Source: Arthrobacter sp. B6 (GTDB lineage: Bacteria; Actinomycetota; Actinomycetes; Actinomycetales; Micrococcaceae). From it: DNA of 64,000 nt. A model generated the notes under the pieces. That model was not told the DNA's origin, searched no databases, and worked only from the letters and a program-made list of their open reading frames with translations. Shown piece by piece: positions 40,580-48,267 of the stretch. The stretch's first letter is position 1, and each line of letters begins with the position of its first letter. Position numbers and translations under genes: made by a program. The stretch is from NCBI RefSeq assembly GCF_001663775.1, contig NZ_KV467168.1:2904780-2968779 (forward strand). The letters are read 5' to 3'.

Positions 40580-41143
40580 GACTCTTCCTGCTTCCCCGCA
40601 GATGGTGGCCTGATGCTTCCAGCATGGACCGCCAACTGCAGGGGATCCGAAGGGATGGCTCAAGATCCGCTCAAATTTCGCGGAAGATTCGGCACGATTC
40701 CAATGGGACTTTTGGTTTGGATGTGGGCATGCCGACCGGCGGATTTCGGCCACACAGAATGACAATATCTGTAACTGAAACAACATGATTGGTCAAGCAT
40801 CTTTTGAAGTTTTCTGTGCGGCTTTGGTGCGCAATGTTCCTGTACGGCATGGTGTCCGACGGCGGTGCGGCACCTCAGTGCGCCCTGCAGTCGGTCAGCA
40901 GCAACCTGGGTTGCGGCTCCGTTGAGTTGAGTACATCTTTATGAAAGCTTGTGGCTTCGTTGCCGGTTCTCTGCCGGTGGATTGAGTTCCTGCTGGAAGG
41001 CTCAGAGGAAATAAGAATTCGACGGACTTTCCTGTGGGGACAATTTACTTAATGCGCGCAGCTTCACAATTTCATGCAATTATTCACACTTTTACTCCGG
41101 ATTCCGGAGCATTTGTTGGGCCTGCGCCTGTGCCTGCGTTCCT
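40580..41143. other. Intergenic region of 564 bases, no gene seen
   Basis: Divergent spacer between the orphan ATPase gene and the glycosyltransferase. It is less GC-rich than its surroundings, especially 40750-40830 and 41040-41095, so it probably holds both promoters. The only short frame (14 codons from about 40942) has no ribosome site. No convincing hairpin or repeat was found. Confidence 0.5.
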
Positions 41144-42193
41144 GTGATTACGGTCCTTATTCCGGCACACAATGAGGAAGCGGGCATAGGGGAAACCCTC
41201 AAATCCCTCACCTCGCAGAGCCGCCGCCCGGACAGGGTGATCGTGGTGGCCGACAATTGCAGCGATGCCACAGAAGAGATTGCCCGCGCGGAGGGGGCAG
41301 AGGTTCTCCGCACCGAGGGCAACCGCGATAAGAAGGCCGGCGCCCTGAACTTCGCACTCAGCGGACTCCTGCCTGACGCCGAGCCCGAGGATATGATCCT
41401 CATCCAGGATGCTGATTCCCAGCTGTCCCACGACTTCATCGAGCGCGCCGTGGCACACCTTCGCCGCGATTCCCGGCTCGGCGCCGTCGGCGGTGTCTTC
41501 CGCGGCGGGCACGGTGGGGGGTTTGTGGGGCACCTGCAGCGGAACGAATATGCGCGGTATGCACGCGATGTGAAGCGGCTCAAAGGCAAGTGCATGGTGG
41601 TTACCGGCACCGCTGCCCTGTTTCGGACGCGGACGCTCCGCGATGTCATCGCGGCCAGGCTGGACGGGTCGCTGCCACCCGGGAATGGCCGCGGCGGGGT
41701 GTATGACACGTCCGTCCTGACCGAAGACAACGAGTTGTCGTTTGCGCTCCTGACGCTGCGTTACCGCATCAAGTCGCCGGCGGACTGCACGCTGGTGACC
41801 GAGGTGATGCCCACTTGGCGCGAACTGTGGGCCCAGCGGCTCCGGTGGAAGCGCGGAGCGGTGGAGAACTGCGTGCAGTACGGCTGGACCCGCGTCACGC
41901 GCCCCTATTGGGGCCGGCAGGTCCTGGCCATGGTGGGCGTCATGGTGACGCTGGCATACTTCGGCACGGTGGCGTTTGCACTGGGCACGGGGGCCGGGCT
42001 GGCTATTCAGCCCTTCTGGCTGGCCGTGACCGGTGTCTTCGTGATCGAACGAGTCGTCACGGTGCGGTTGCGGGGATGGAAGTACATGCTCGCCGCCGCA
42101 ACCATGTACGAGCTGGTGATCGACCTGTTTCTGCAGGTGGTCCACGCAAAGGCGTACCTGGACTCAGCCCTCAACAAAAAGAAAGCCTGGTAA
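41144..42193 (+). CDS. Family 2 glycosyltransferase with C-terminal membrane helices
   Basis: 349 residues. The GT2 domain has IPAHNEEAGIGETL at the N-terminus, VVADNCSD, the DxD-type LIQDADSQLS, VLTEDNELSFALL (catalytic TED) and QRLRWKRG (the processive-enzyme QxxRW motif). Two or three membrane helices follow (residues about 270-335). This is the pattern of processive synthases for hyaluronan, cellulose or poly-GlcNAc-like polymers, with fewer membrane helices than usual. The start is GTG at 41144. It is followed after 5 bases by a 54-residue membrane protein. The polymer made is unknown. Confidence 0.85.
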   Translation: MITVLIPAHNEEAGIGETLKSLTSQSRRPDRVIVVADNCSDATEEIARAEGAEVLRTEGNRDKKAGALNFALSGLLPDAEPEDMILIQDADSQLSHDFIERAVAHLRRDSRLGAVGGVFRGGHGGGFVGHLQRNEYARYARDVKRLKGKCMVVTGTAALFRTRTLRDVIAARLDGSLPPGNGRGGVYDTSVLTEDNELSFALLTLRYRIKSPADCTLVTEVMPTWRELWAQRLRWKRGAVENCVQYGWTRVTRPYWGRQVLAMVGVMVTLAYFGTVAFALGTGAGLAIQPFWLAVTGVFVIERVVTVRLRGWKYMLAAATMYELVIDLFLQVVHAKAYLDSALNKKKAW

Positions 42194-42198
42194 CCACC

Positions 42199-42363
42199 AT
42201 GTATGACAATCCAGCAGCTCCGGCCGCGGCCGGCATCGGTTCCGGAACCCTCGCCATGACCGGCGCGGGTGACGTGTTCTGGCTGGCCCTTGCCGCGTTC
42301 GCACTCCTGGCGCTGGGCCTTGCGGTCAAGCGGATCGTTCCGGTCCGGGCTGACAGGTCCTAG
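42199..42363 (+). CDS. 54-residue membrane protein with a sortase-like LAMTG signal
   Basis: The ATG follows the glycosyltransferase stop by 5 bases, so it is in the same operon. The protein has a short polar, alanine-rich N-terminus, then LAMTG (residues 18-22), a hydrophobic helix (about 25-46) and a basic end (KRIVPVRADR). That is the order of a cell-wall sorting signal for class E sortases (LAxTG), but there is no N-terminal signal peptide. Such a helix could insert alone with its N-terminus outside. It is too short to be a normal surface protein; it might be a membrane subunit or a sorting-signal relic. Confidence 0.65.
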   Translation: MYDNPAAPAAAGIGSGTLAMTGAGDVFWLALAAFALLALGLAVKRIVPVRADRS

Positions 42364-42398
42364 GCTGTTCCGTCGCCAGAGTTAACGAGAGAACCAAA

Positions 42399-42432
42399 GT
42401 GCAGGGCGTCCGGTGATCCGGATGCCCTGCAC
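42399..42432. terminator. Hairpin terminator between convergent genes
   Basis: GTGCAGGGCGTCCGG (42399-42413) pairs with 42418-42432 with one mismatch around TGAT. It lies between the LAMTG protein gene and the amaP-like gene. There is no T-run. Confidence 0.6.
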
Positions 42433-42465
42433 GGGTCTATCGATGTTCGCCGCCGTGGCTTGTTC

Positions 42466-43086
42466 TTAGTAGACGACGGTGCCGGTGGTCTCCACAGTGG
42501 TGCCGGAAATGGCGTTGCGCCCACTGACCTCAAGCTGGATTCCAGTCCGCCGCAGCGGTGTTTCCAACGCCATGGAGAGGTCTGGAATGACCCTGGTGTT
42601 GATGCGCTGGAGAACGTCCTGGATGTCGGCGCGGTTGTTGACCGTCACCTTTATCGCGAGATCCGGTTCCATCGCGGTGCCGCGTAGCAGCGCCGAGGAA
42701 CCCACAACCCCGGGCAGGGTGTTGATCTGGTTTTCCACCGCGGAGGCCAGCACCGATGCGTCACACAGCGTGGTTCCCGAGGCCGGGTCCTGATGCAGCC
42801 GGTACCTGTCGGCGGCATTCCTCCGTGGAATTTGTGCCAGGATCCACGACAACCCCAGGGCGCCGACGACAACCCCGGACACCAGGACAATGGCTACAGC
42901 AGAGGCAGTGCCGAAGACCGCGTGCAGGTCCCCTGTCACGACGGGACTCTCTGCGGCCACCGTTGCGGGGCTCATCGCGTGCAGCATCCCGCTGGCGATC
43001 AGCAGTATCAGGACGCCGCCGGCCAGGGCGAGAATGCCAAGGATGACCAGGCATACGCGGTTCAGCGCTCCGGCGTGTTGTCGCAT
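42466..43086 (-). CDS. Alkaline-shock membrane anchor protein (AmaP-like)
   Basis: 206 residues. Two membrane helices (residues about 9-33 and 62-85) are followed by a soluble domain like Asp23/AmaP (LASAVENQINTLPGVVGSSALLRG, IKVTVNNRADIQDVLQRI). AmaP-type proteins hold Asp23 at the membrane in Gram-positive bacteria. The start at 43086 follows GAAGGC. It is the last gene of the minus-strand arm of the envelope-stress island, 31 bases after the DUF6286 gene. Confidence 0.8.
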   Translation of the reverse strand: MRQHAGALNRVCLVILGILALAGGVLILLIASGMLHAMSPATVAAESPVVTGDLHAVFGTASAVAIVLVSGVVVGALGLSWILAQIPRRNAADRYRLHQDPASGTTLCDASVLASAVENQINTLPGVVGSSALLRGTAMEPDLAIKVTVNNRADIQDVLQRINTRVIPDLSMALETPLRRTGIQLEVSGRNAISGTTVETTGTVVY

Positions 43087-43117
43087 GGCGTGCCTTCTTT
43101 CCGGAATGTGGCCACGG

Positions 43118-43699
43118 TCATTCCTTGGACCGGACGGACGCTGTGATCTTTGGAACCGGGTTGAGCCCGGCACCGGCCAATTGAGCCCTGATCTCGGCAA
43201 TGACACGGTCGCGCAGCTCCCGTGTTTCATGGAGAGCCGTGGTCACGTTCAGATGGACCGCGCGTGCCGAGGCCGTAGCCGATGCTGACCCGACGCCGTC
43301 GACGTATTCACAATGCGCAGCCGCATACCGCGCGACGGCCCGCCGCGTCATGACAATCTCCTGGGTTCCTGCCGCCGGGACTTCCCCCTCGTTCCCTGGC
43401 ACCTGCAGCCGCAACGCGTTATAGCTTCCCGGAACCAGTGCTGCCGCCAGCAGGACCAGTCCCAGGATCGCTGCCGCAGCACCGACGGCCCAGACTCCCG
43501 GATCGTTCCAGGTCAAGCCCGTCAGCCAGTCCCGGGGTCCGGCCAGAAACGCCGGCCACGAACCCGTTGCCAGCCGGGCCACTGCCGCCCATGCCAGGCC
43601 CACGCCGGCGGCCAGAAGCAGAGTTCCCAGGATCAGAGCAGGAACAACCCTGCTGGGACGGTGCCGCAGCTGTGTGGTCTTCCCCTCGTTCCGGCTCAT
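43118..43699 (-). CDS. DUF6286-type membrane protein of the Asp23 island
   Basis: 193 residues. Two membrane helices (about 20-43 and 70-92) are followed by a soluble domain (IVMTRRAVARYAAAHCEYVDGVGSASA... then HETRELRDRVIAEIRAQLAGAGLNP). This is the common actinobacterial partner of Asp23 proteins. It overlaps the next upstream gene by 4 bases (ATGA). It probably stabilises Asp23 oligomers at the membrane. The exact family number is from memory. Confidence 0.78.
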   Translation of the reverse strand: MSRNEGKTTQLRHRPSRVVPALILGTLLLAAGVGLAWAAVARLATGSWPAFLAGPRDWLTGLTWNDPGVWAVGAAAAILGLVLLAAALVPGSYNALRLQVPGNEGEVPAAGTQEIVMTRRAVARYAAAHCEYVDGVGSASATASARAVHLNVTTALHETRELRDRVIAEIRAQLAGAGLNPVPKITASVRSKE

Positions 43700-44091
43700 A
43701 GCAGCCTCCGGCGGCCGGTGGATTCACCGGCAGGTTTCAGCCAGGACACTGTGATGTCGATCTGGCGGACGTCCACCCCGGTGAGGGCGGTGACGCGTTC
43801 GCTGATCCGGCGGCGCAGTTGGTCGGTTACCTGGCGCAGCGGTACCGGGTAGAGCAGCCCTATCTCCACACTGAGCGCGGCGATGTTGCCAGAAAGCTCA
43901 ACCGCAACTTTGGGCCGGGCGGAAAAGTCCGATTGTGCTCCGATGCCCAGAAACCCTCCTGAGGACCCGCCGGCGAATGACTCTTCGCTGGCGACCTGGC
44001 TGGCGATCTTCTCCAGCACCTTCCGGTCAATGACGGTGCGCCCCCGTGAATCCAGGTCCCGGGAGCCGGCGTGTTCTGCAGTGGCATTCAT
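43696..44091 (-). CDS. Asp23/Gls24 family envelope-stress protein
   Basis: 131 residues. It has the Asp23 pattern: VIDRKVLEKIASQVASEE, KVAVELSGNIAALSVEIGLLYPVPLRQV, RISERVTALTGVDVRQIDITVSWL. It is coupled on both sides by 4-base overlaps (ATGA) to the DUF6286 gene and the small membrane gene, so the four proteins are made together. Asp23 proteins assemble on the inner face of the membrane and help cell-envelope homeostasis. Confidence 0.88.
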   Translation of the reverse strand: MNATAEHAGSRDLDSRGRTVIDRKVLEKIASQVASEESFAGGSSGGFLGIGAQSDFSARPKVAVELSGNIAALSVEIGLLYPVPLRQVTDQLRRRISERVTALTGVDVRQIDITVSWLKPAGESTGRRRLL

Positions 44092-44267
44092 CGGCTGGAT
44101 GCTTTACCGAACAATGCCTGCAGATCCAGTTTCCCTTCCGCAATGCGGCCCACTACGAGCCCAATCAGGCCAAAGAGGACCACTATCAGCAAGGCAGTAA
44201 AGCCTCCGAAGGCCAAGACGATTCCTAATACCAGGCCGACTGTCAGACACCACCGTGTAGTGGACAT
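44088..44267 (-). CDS. DUF2273-like small membrane protein
   Basis: 59 residues, read directly from the minus strand: MSTTRWCLTVGLVLGIVLAF at the start, two closely spaced hydrophobic helices (residues 8-42), then GRIAEGKLDLQALFGKASSR. GGAAGGAG precedes the ATG with good spacing. Its stop overlaps the Asp23 start. DUF2273 proteins are short two-helix partners always found in asp23 operons, which fits length and place. Confidence 0.8.
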   Translation of the reverse strand: MSTTRWCLTVGLVLGIVLAFGGFTALLIVVLFGLIGLVVGRIAEGKLDLQALFGKASSR

Positions 44268-44326
44268 GAGGCACTCCTTCCAAAATCGGTAACAGCCCGA
44301 AAAAGAGGCAGGGCGGGTGTCTTGGG

Positions 44327-44848
44327 TTACTCAAGAGGCTTCTTGTCGGTCTCTTCGGGCCGTTCTTCATCGGGAAGATGAACATCGGTGACGTGGACAT
44401 TCACTTCGAGCACCTCCAGGCCGGTCGCGCGCTCCACCGACTGGATGACATTGCGGCGGATATCCTGGCTCACCTCGACAATGGACATTCCGTACTCGAC
44501 GACGATGCTCAGGTCGATGGCGGCCTGGCGTTCCCCTTTCTCCACGCTCACCCCACCGCTGACATTCGTCTGGGAACCGGGAATGCGTTCGGTCATCGCG
44601 CCGAACGCGCGCCTGGCAGCGCTTCCCATCGCATACACGCCGGGAACCTCACGCGTAGCCATGCCCGCCAGCTTCTGGACCACGGTTTCCTCAATGGTGG
44701 TATTCCCCCGATCCGTGTGCAGCAGGTCGGTCGTGCGGCGCTGCTCAACGGGGGCGTTCCGTTTCTGGCCCTCCTCGCTAGCTACCATGTCACCGGACCG
44801 TCCAGGGGACTGCGGCGCTTCTGTCACAGGAACCATCTCCTCAATCAA
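44327..44848 (-). CDS. Asp23/Gls24 family protein, second copy
   Basis: Up to 173 residues. The first 45 are charged and poorly structured. The Asp23 domain follows: NTTIEETVVQKLAGMATREV, AAIDLSIVVEYGMSIVEVSQ, IQSVERATGLEVLEVNVHV. The start is uncertain: TTG 44848, ATG 44836 or GTG 44827, with a GAGGAG that suits the last best. It heads the minus arm of the island and faces the ECF-type sigma gene, so the 150-190 bases between probably hold promoters for both arms. Confidence 0.86.
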   Translation of the reverse strand: MIEEMVPVTEAPQSPGRSGDMVASEEGQKRNAPVEQRRTTDLLHTDRGNTTIEETVVQKLAGMATREVPGVYAMGSAARRAFGAMTERIPGSQTNVSGGVSVEKGERQAAIDLSIVVEYGMSIVEVSQDIRRNVIQSVERATGLEVLEVNVHVTDVHLPDEERPEETDKKPLE

Positions 44849-44881
44849 CTGATGCGGTGTTGCCTACATGGTTAAAGACGC

Positions 44882-44902
44882 ACGTCACGGCCAAACGTCA
44901 CG
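44882..44902. promoter_or_regulatory. Direct repeat ACGTCACG in the divergent stress-island promoter region
   Basis: ACGTCACG occurs at 44882-44889 and 44895-44902, 13 bases apart, between the asp23 arm and the sigma-factor arm. It could be a binding site or part of an ECF promoter (CGTC is a common -10 core). Weak evidence. Confidence 0.3.
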
Positions 44903-45036
44903 TGGACGGGGAAAAACTGTTTTGTCCCTGCTTCCGCGCACCGGGGCATTCCCATTCCCGGTGCCGTCTGAAAGCATTGTCATAAGCCTCGGACCCCGTG
45001 CGGCGCGGTTCGGGGGCACAGGGTACGGCGGTGAGG

Positions 45037-45639
45037 ATGAATGAGCGTGAACCCGTAGTCCTGAAACGGCCCGATGATCTGGACGAGGCGACCCTCGTCG
45101 CCCGGGCCCAGGACGGTAACCTGGACGCCTTCGAATACCTGGTCAAGGCGTATCAGGGCAGACTTTTCCGTCTCGCTTTCCGGATGCTGCAGGACCGGGG
45201 CGACGCCGAAGACGTGGTGCAGGACACCTTGGTGGCCTGCTGGAGAAAGCTGCCGCTGCTGATAGACGTGCACGCTTTCAGCGGCTGGCTTTACCAGATG
45301 GCCACCAACCGCTGCCTGGACAGTCTGCGTCGACGGTCCAGTCATGCGGAGGTCGTCCAGGAACCGGCAACTCTGCAAACAACCGCCGATTCCTCCACCG
45401 AACCGGGAGCCGGAGGTGATCCCGCCCGCGAAGCGGAAGTGTCCTTCGAAATGGACGGCCTGGCCACTGCGCTGCTGACCCTCCCGCCCGAGCAGCGCGC
45501 CTGCTGGCTCCTGCGGGAAATCCACGAACGGAGCTACGCTGAAATAGCCACAACACTTAAGGTCAGTGAACAGACGGTCAGAGGCCGCCTCGCCAGAGCA
45601 CGCGCACAACTCGCGGAAAAGATGAGTCCATGGCACTAG
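45037..45639 (+). CDS. ECF-type RNA polymerase sigma factor
   Basis: 200 residues. Region 2: AFEYLVKAYQGRLFRLAFRM, GDAEDVVQDTLVACWRKL, GWLYQMATNRCLDSLRRR. Region 4: LPPEQRACWLLREIHERSYA and VSEQTVRGRLARARAQL. There is no anti-sigma gene next to it. The ATG at 45037 is preferred, though a GTG two codons earlier and an upstream in-frame start are possible. It starts the plus-strand arm of the envelope-stress island and overlaps the next gene by 10 bases, so it likely drives both arms in response to envelope or alkaline stress. Confidence 0.9.
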   Translation: MNEREPVVLKRPDDLDEATLVARAQDGNLDAFEYLVKAYQGRLFRLAFRMLQDRGDAEDVVQDTLVACWRKLPLLIDVHAFSGWLYQMATNRCLDSLRRRSSHAEVVQEPATLQTTADSSTEPGAGGDPAREAEVSFEMDGLATALLTLPPEQRACWLLREIHERSYAEIATTLKVSEQTVRGRLARARAQLAEKMSPWH

Positions 45640-46112
45640 ACGAAACCATCCCCCGCCTGGCAAAGCTCGCGGAGGCCACCCGCACGCTTCGGGACAACGA
45701 TGCAGAAGACGCCTCCCTGCAGCCACATCACGCCGTCAAGGACTCCGTCATGAAAGTGGCCCGTGCCGAAGTCCGAAGGGGAAGCCTGCTCCCCGTCTAC
45801 CAGGCTGACCAGGGCGGCATCAGGATCAGCGAACAAGCCATCACCACACTCATCTGGTTCGGCGCCGATGCCCTTCCGGGAGTACGCGCCCGTCGCTGTC
45901 GCGTCCACCCTGCTCCGGGCACCGCGGACGGCCCCCGTCCGGCAGGGACCGCGGACATCTCGGTCAGCCTTCGAATCGCCGTGGCCTCCGGCACCAACAT
46001 CCCCCGAACCGCAGAGCTGCTGCGTCAGCGGATCATCAGCATGATCACAGCCCACGTCGGGCTCAACGCCAAAGCCGTGAACATCACTGTCGAGGATTTC
46101 TACGATGTCTGA
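45630..46112 (+). CDS. Asp23-like/DUF-type protein of the sigma arm
   Basis: 160 residues. It resembles the Asp23 fold only weakly: an N-terminal charged part, then LPVYQADQGGIRISEQAITTLIWFGADALPGV, ADISVSLRIAVASGTNIPRTAELLRQRI and AVNITVEDFYD. The late part matches the Asp23 pattern of a V-rich strand, an amphipathic helix and a closing strand. It overlaps the sigma gene by 10 bases and the next gene by 8, so it is cotranscribed. Possibly a non-membrane partner of the Asp23 complex. Confidence 0.7.
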   Translation: MALDETIPRLAKLAEATRTLRDNDAEDASLQPHHAVKDSVMKVARAEVRRGSLLPVYQADQGGIRISEQAITTLIWFGADALPGVRARRCRVHPAPGTADGPRPAGTADISVSLRIAVASGTNIPRTAELLRQRIISMITAHVGLNAKAVNITVEDFYDV

Positions 46113-46539
46113 CCATCCCCTCGAAGCCCGGCTGATCAGCCACCGCCTCATTGCCGACCTGGCTGCCCGCACCGCCCTTGACACTCGAGGTGTCCTCCGA
46201 CTCGAACCGACCCTGAAAGGCCTTCTCACCCACCTGCGAACAGGAACAATCCAGAATCTCCGCAGGACAGACACCCGCACCACTTCCGCCCGGCACGACG
46301 GCGTCTTCGTCACCGTCCACAACGGCATCGCCGACGTCCAGCTCGACATCGCCACAGATATCGCCTTCGCAGCGCTGGAGGTTGCCCATGCCGTGCGGGA
46401 GCAGATCGCCCGGACCATCAGCCATACCGGCCTCATCCCCGGGCGCATCGACATCTCGGTCCTGGCCATAGAGCACGCGCCCACCGCCCCCGACCCTCTG
46501 AGCGCTACCCCATCGGCATGGAACCGACATGACCTCTGA
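46105..46539 (+). CDS. Asp23-like protein of the sigma arm, second
   Basis: 144 residues. The pattern VFVTVHNGIADVQLDIATDIAFAALEVAHAVREQIARTI, then RIDISVLAIE, is a distant match to Asp23/Gls24 proteins. It overlaps both neighbours by 8 and 11 bases. Together with 45630-46112 and the minus-arm copies this gives four Asp23-like proteins in the island. The degree of divergence suggests separate roles, for instance hetero-oligomer subunits. Confidence 0.7.
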   Translation: MSDHPLEARLISHRLIADLAARTALDTRGVLRLEPTLKGLLTHLRTGTIQNLRRTDTRTTSARHDGVFVTVHNGIADVQLDIATDIAFAALEVAHAVREQIARTISHTGLIPGRIDISVLAIEHAPTAPDPLSATPSAWNRHDL

Positions 46540-46774
46540 ACCAAACAACCAGGAAGATCCGGCGCGTGGAATCGCGGACGGAAGCGGCCGCCACCAAGGC
46601 AAGAAATTCTGGGCAGCGGCCATCCTCGTCCCGCCGGCACTGCTGCTGTGCGGCGCCTGGATGCTGCTGATTGCCAACTACATTCTTGCGCCCGTGTTCT
46701 TCTTTGCCGCCATGGCCTCTCTGGCCTACTTCGCAGCGAGCCGCCGACGCGGCCGCCCTCCGCCCAAGCCCTGA
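46529..46774 (+). CDS. Small two-helix membrane protein
   Basis: 81 residues: a polar N-terminus (1-27), two hydrophobic helices (about 28-50 and 53-72) and a basic, proline-rich end. It overlaps the preceding gene by 11 bases and closes the sigma arm. A 20-base imperfect palindrome at 46801-46820 (CCTGCCGGGTACCGGGCAGG) lies between it and the convergent GH16 gene and may help end transcription. Function unknown; perhaps the membrane anchor of the sigma-arm proteins. Confidence 0.7.
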   Translation: MTSEPNNQEDPARGIADGSGRHQGKKFWAAAILVPPALLLCGAWMLLIANYILAPVFFFAAMASLAYFAASRRRGRPPPKP

Positions 46775-46835
46775 CCGGTCATCTGTGCCGTTCAAGCCGT
46801 CCTGCCGGGTACCGGGCAGGATTGTCACGCACAGG

Positions 46836-47921
46836 TCAGGTGACCACGCTCAGGATGCTGGAGCATCCGGCGGTGTCGCACACTTTGTAGGTGGTGGTGT
46901 TGCCGCCCTTGAACTTATTGACGAAGCTGCCCGTGTTGGGCACGGCCTTCTGGGTCCCGTTGATCCAGAGCGTCACGTTGGTGCCGGTAGCGCCGGTCCA
47001 CTTCAGCGTGGTGGCGTTCACGCCCTTGGTTTTGCTGGTGGTGGCGGACAGGTTGATGGGCGACGGCGGTGCGGGCGGCACTGCGGTGGCCGCGGGGACG
47101 AAGGAGAAGTCCCGGACCACCACCGATTCCGGCTTCACACGGGCGGGATCCCCGCCTCCGCCGCCGGTGACCCAGAGGTTGAAGTGGACCTGCTCCTTTG
47201 CGGGCACCGGAACCGTTGTGCCCTGCAGGACCGTGCGCTTCAGGAGGGTGCCGGTGAAGCCTTCGCCCGCGTAGGTCTCGAAGGTGAGCTTGCCCGGTTC
47301 CCAAACCAACCGGTGCGTGGTGATGGCGCTGGCAGTGACATCAAAGGTCACCGTATTGTTGCCTTCGCCCGGAGGTTTGCTGGCATCAAACCAGTACCCG
47401 TGGCCCTGGCTGACGGGCCACGATTGTCCGTAGGCGCCGCCGCCGCCCCAGGCCGATGCCTCACAAAGGTCGATCTCGTTGTAGCCGGGCTCGGCCAGCG
47501 GATCGTAGGTGAACAGGCAACCCCAGACCACTTCCTTCTGCAGCACGCTGAGATTCTTCTCCACGGTGGTGCTGTAGGTTCCATAGCCGAACCCCTGGCG
47601 GGTGGACTGGAATTCCGCGCCAACCGGCGCCTCGCCCGTCGGGTTGCTCAGCTTAAGGGTGACGTAGCCGTTTGCGTCGGGGTTGCTGACGTTGGCGGCA
47701 TCAAACAGCCTGTTGTACTGCGGGGCGCCGCCCCAGAAACGCTTCTCCCAGTTGAAGCCCTTCCAGGTGAAGTCTCCGGCCGGGCCTGGGTCCTGTGGCG
47801 TGGTTTCGGCGGCTTGGGCGGACGGCATGCACGCCAGCATAGCCAGGCCTGCCGCCGCCAGCATGGCCAAGGGCCTTAGCGGGCGGGCGGAGTGTGAGAC
47901 AGGTAACCAAAAAGAAGCCAT
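46836..47921 (-). CDS. Secreted glycoside hydrolase family 16-type protein
   Basis: 361 residues. The signal peptide MASFWLPVSHSARPLRPLAM plus a hydrophobic run ends at AQA. The GH16 jelly-roll follows, with the catalytic signature NEIDLCEA (E149, D151, E154 in the ExDxxE pattern) and GYGTYSTTV, HRLVWEPGKLTFE and HFNLWVTGG. The last 85 residues form a fibronectin-III-like or small beta domain with two cysteines near the end (KVCDTAGCSS). GH16 cleaves beta-1,3/1,4-glucans or related polymers such as xyloglucan; the subfamily is unknown. AAGGGGCAC precedes the ATG. Confidence 0.82.
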   Translation of the reverse strand: MASFWLPVSHSARPLRPLAMLAAAGLAMLACMPSAQAAETTPQDPGPAGDFTWKGFNWEKRFWGGAPQYNRLFDAANVSNPDANGYVTLKLSNPTGEAPVGAEFQSTRQGFGYGTYSTTVEKNLSVLQKEVVWGCLFTYDPLAEPGYNEIDLCEASAWGGGGAYGQSWPVSQGHGYWFDASKPPGEGNNTVTFDVTASAITTHRLVWEPGKLTFETYAGEGFTGTLLKRTVLQGTTVPVPAKEQVHFNLWVTGGGGGDPARVKPESVVVRDFSFVPAATAVPPAPPSPINLSATTSKTKGVNATTLKWTGATGTNVTLWINGTQKAVPNTGSFVNKFKGGNTTTYKVCDTAGCSSILSVVT

Positions 47922-48045
47922 GCAGTGCCCCTTGCGTCGTGCTCCCCAGCGAGCAGCTTTGCACTCCTGTTGAGCACACGATGATCATCAGCCACAGGAG
48001 TCACAGAACGCAATAGCCCAAATGTGATTAATTTGAGCGGGGAAA

Positions 48046-48094
48046 AACCTCAAGAAATGCGCAATATTCAGCCAACCTCAAGAAAAGCGCAATA
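48046..48094. promoter_or_regulatory. Direct repeat before the response-regulator gene
   Basis: Two 21-base copies of AACCTCAAGAAATGCGCAATA, at 48046-48066 and 48074-48094, differ at one position (T to A) and start 28 bases apart. They lie in the 346-base spacer between GH16 and the response regulator. OmpR-type proteins bind direct repeats, but their usual spacing is 10-11 bases, so another protein could bind here. Confidence 0.55.
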
Positions 48095-48267
48095 AACCAA
48101 CAATTGGAAGAATCGAATTAAAATGGTGTGTAGGCTTACCGTTTAGAACTTCTTCTCCCGAGCCCTTGAATTTCCCATCCATGTGGTTTGTGTCAACGAA
48201 TTGAACATGAAACATCCTGGATGGCGCGCTTGCGTGAGCAGGCAGCGATCACTTATTGGGGGCATAT

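Noticed and set aside
40942..40986. A 14-codon frame that could be a leader peptide before the glycosyltransferase
   Set aside because: There is no ribosome site and no run of regulatory codons or attenuator hairpin after it.
41084..42145. A 353-codon minus-strand frame opposite the glycosyltransferase
   Set aside because: The plus frame carries all GT2 motifs in order; the minus frame is rich in H, R and P, typical of antisense of GC-rich genes.
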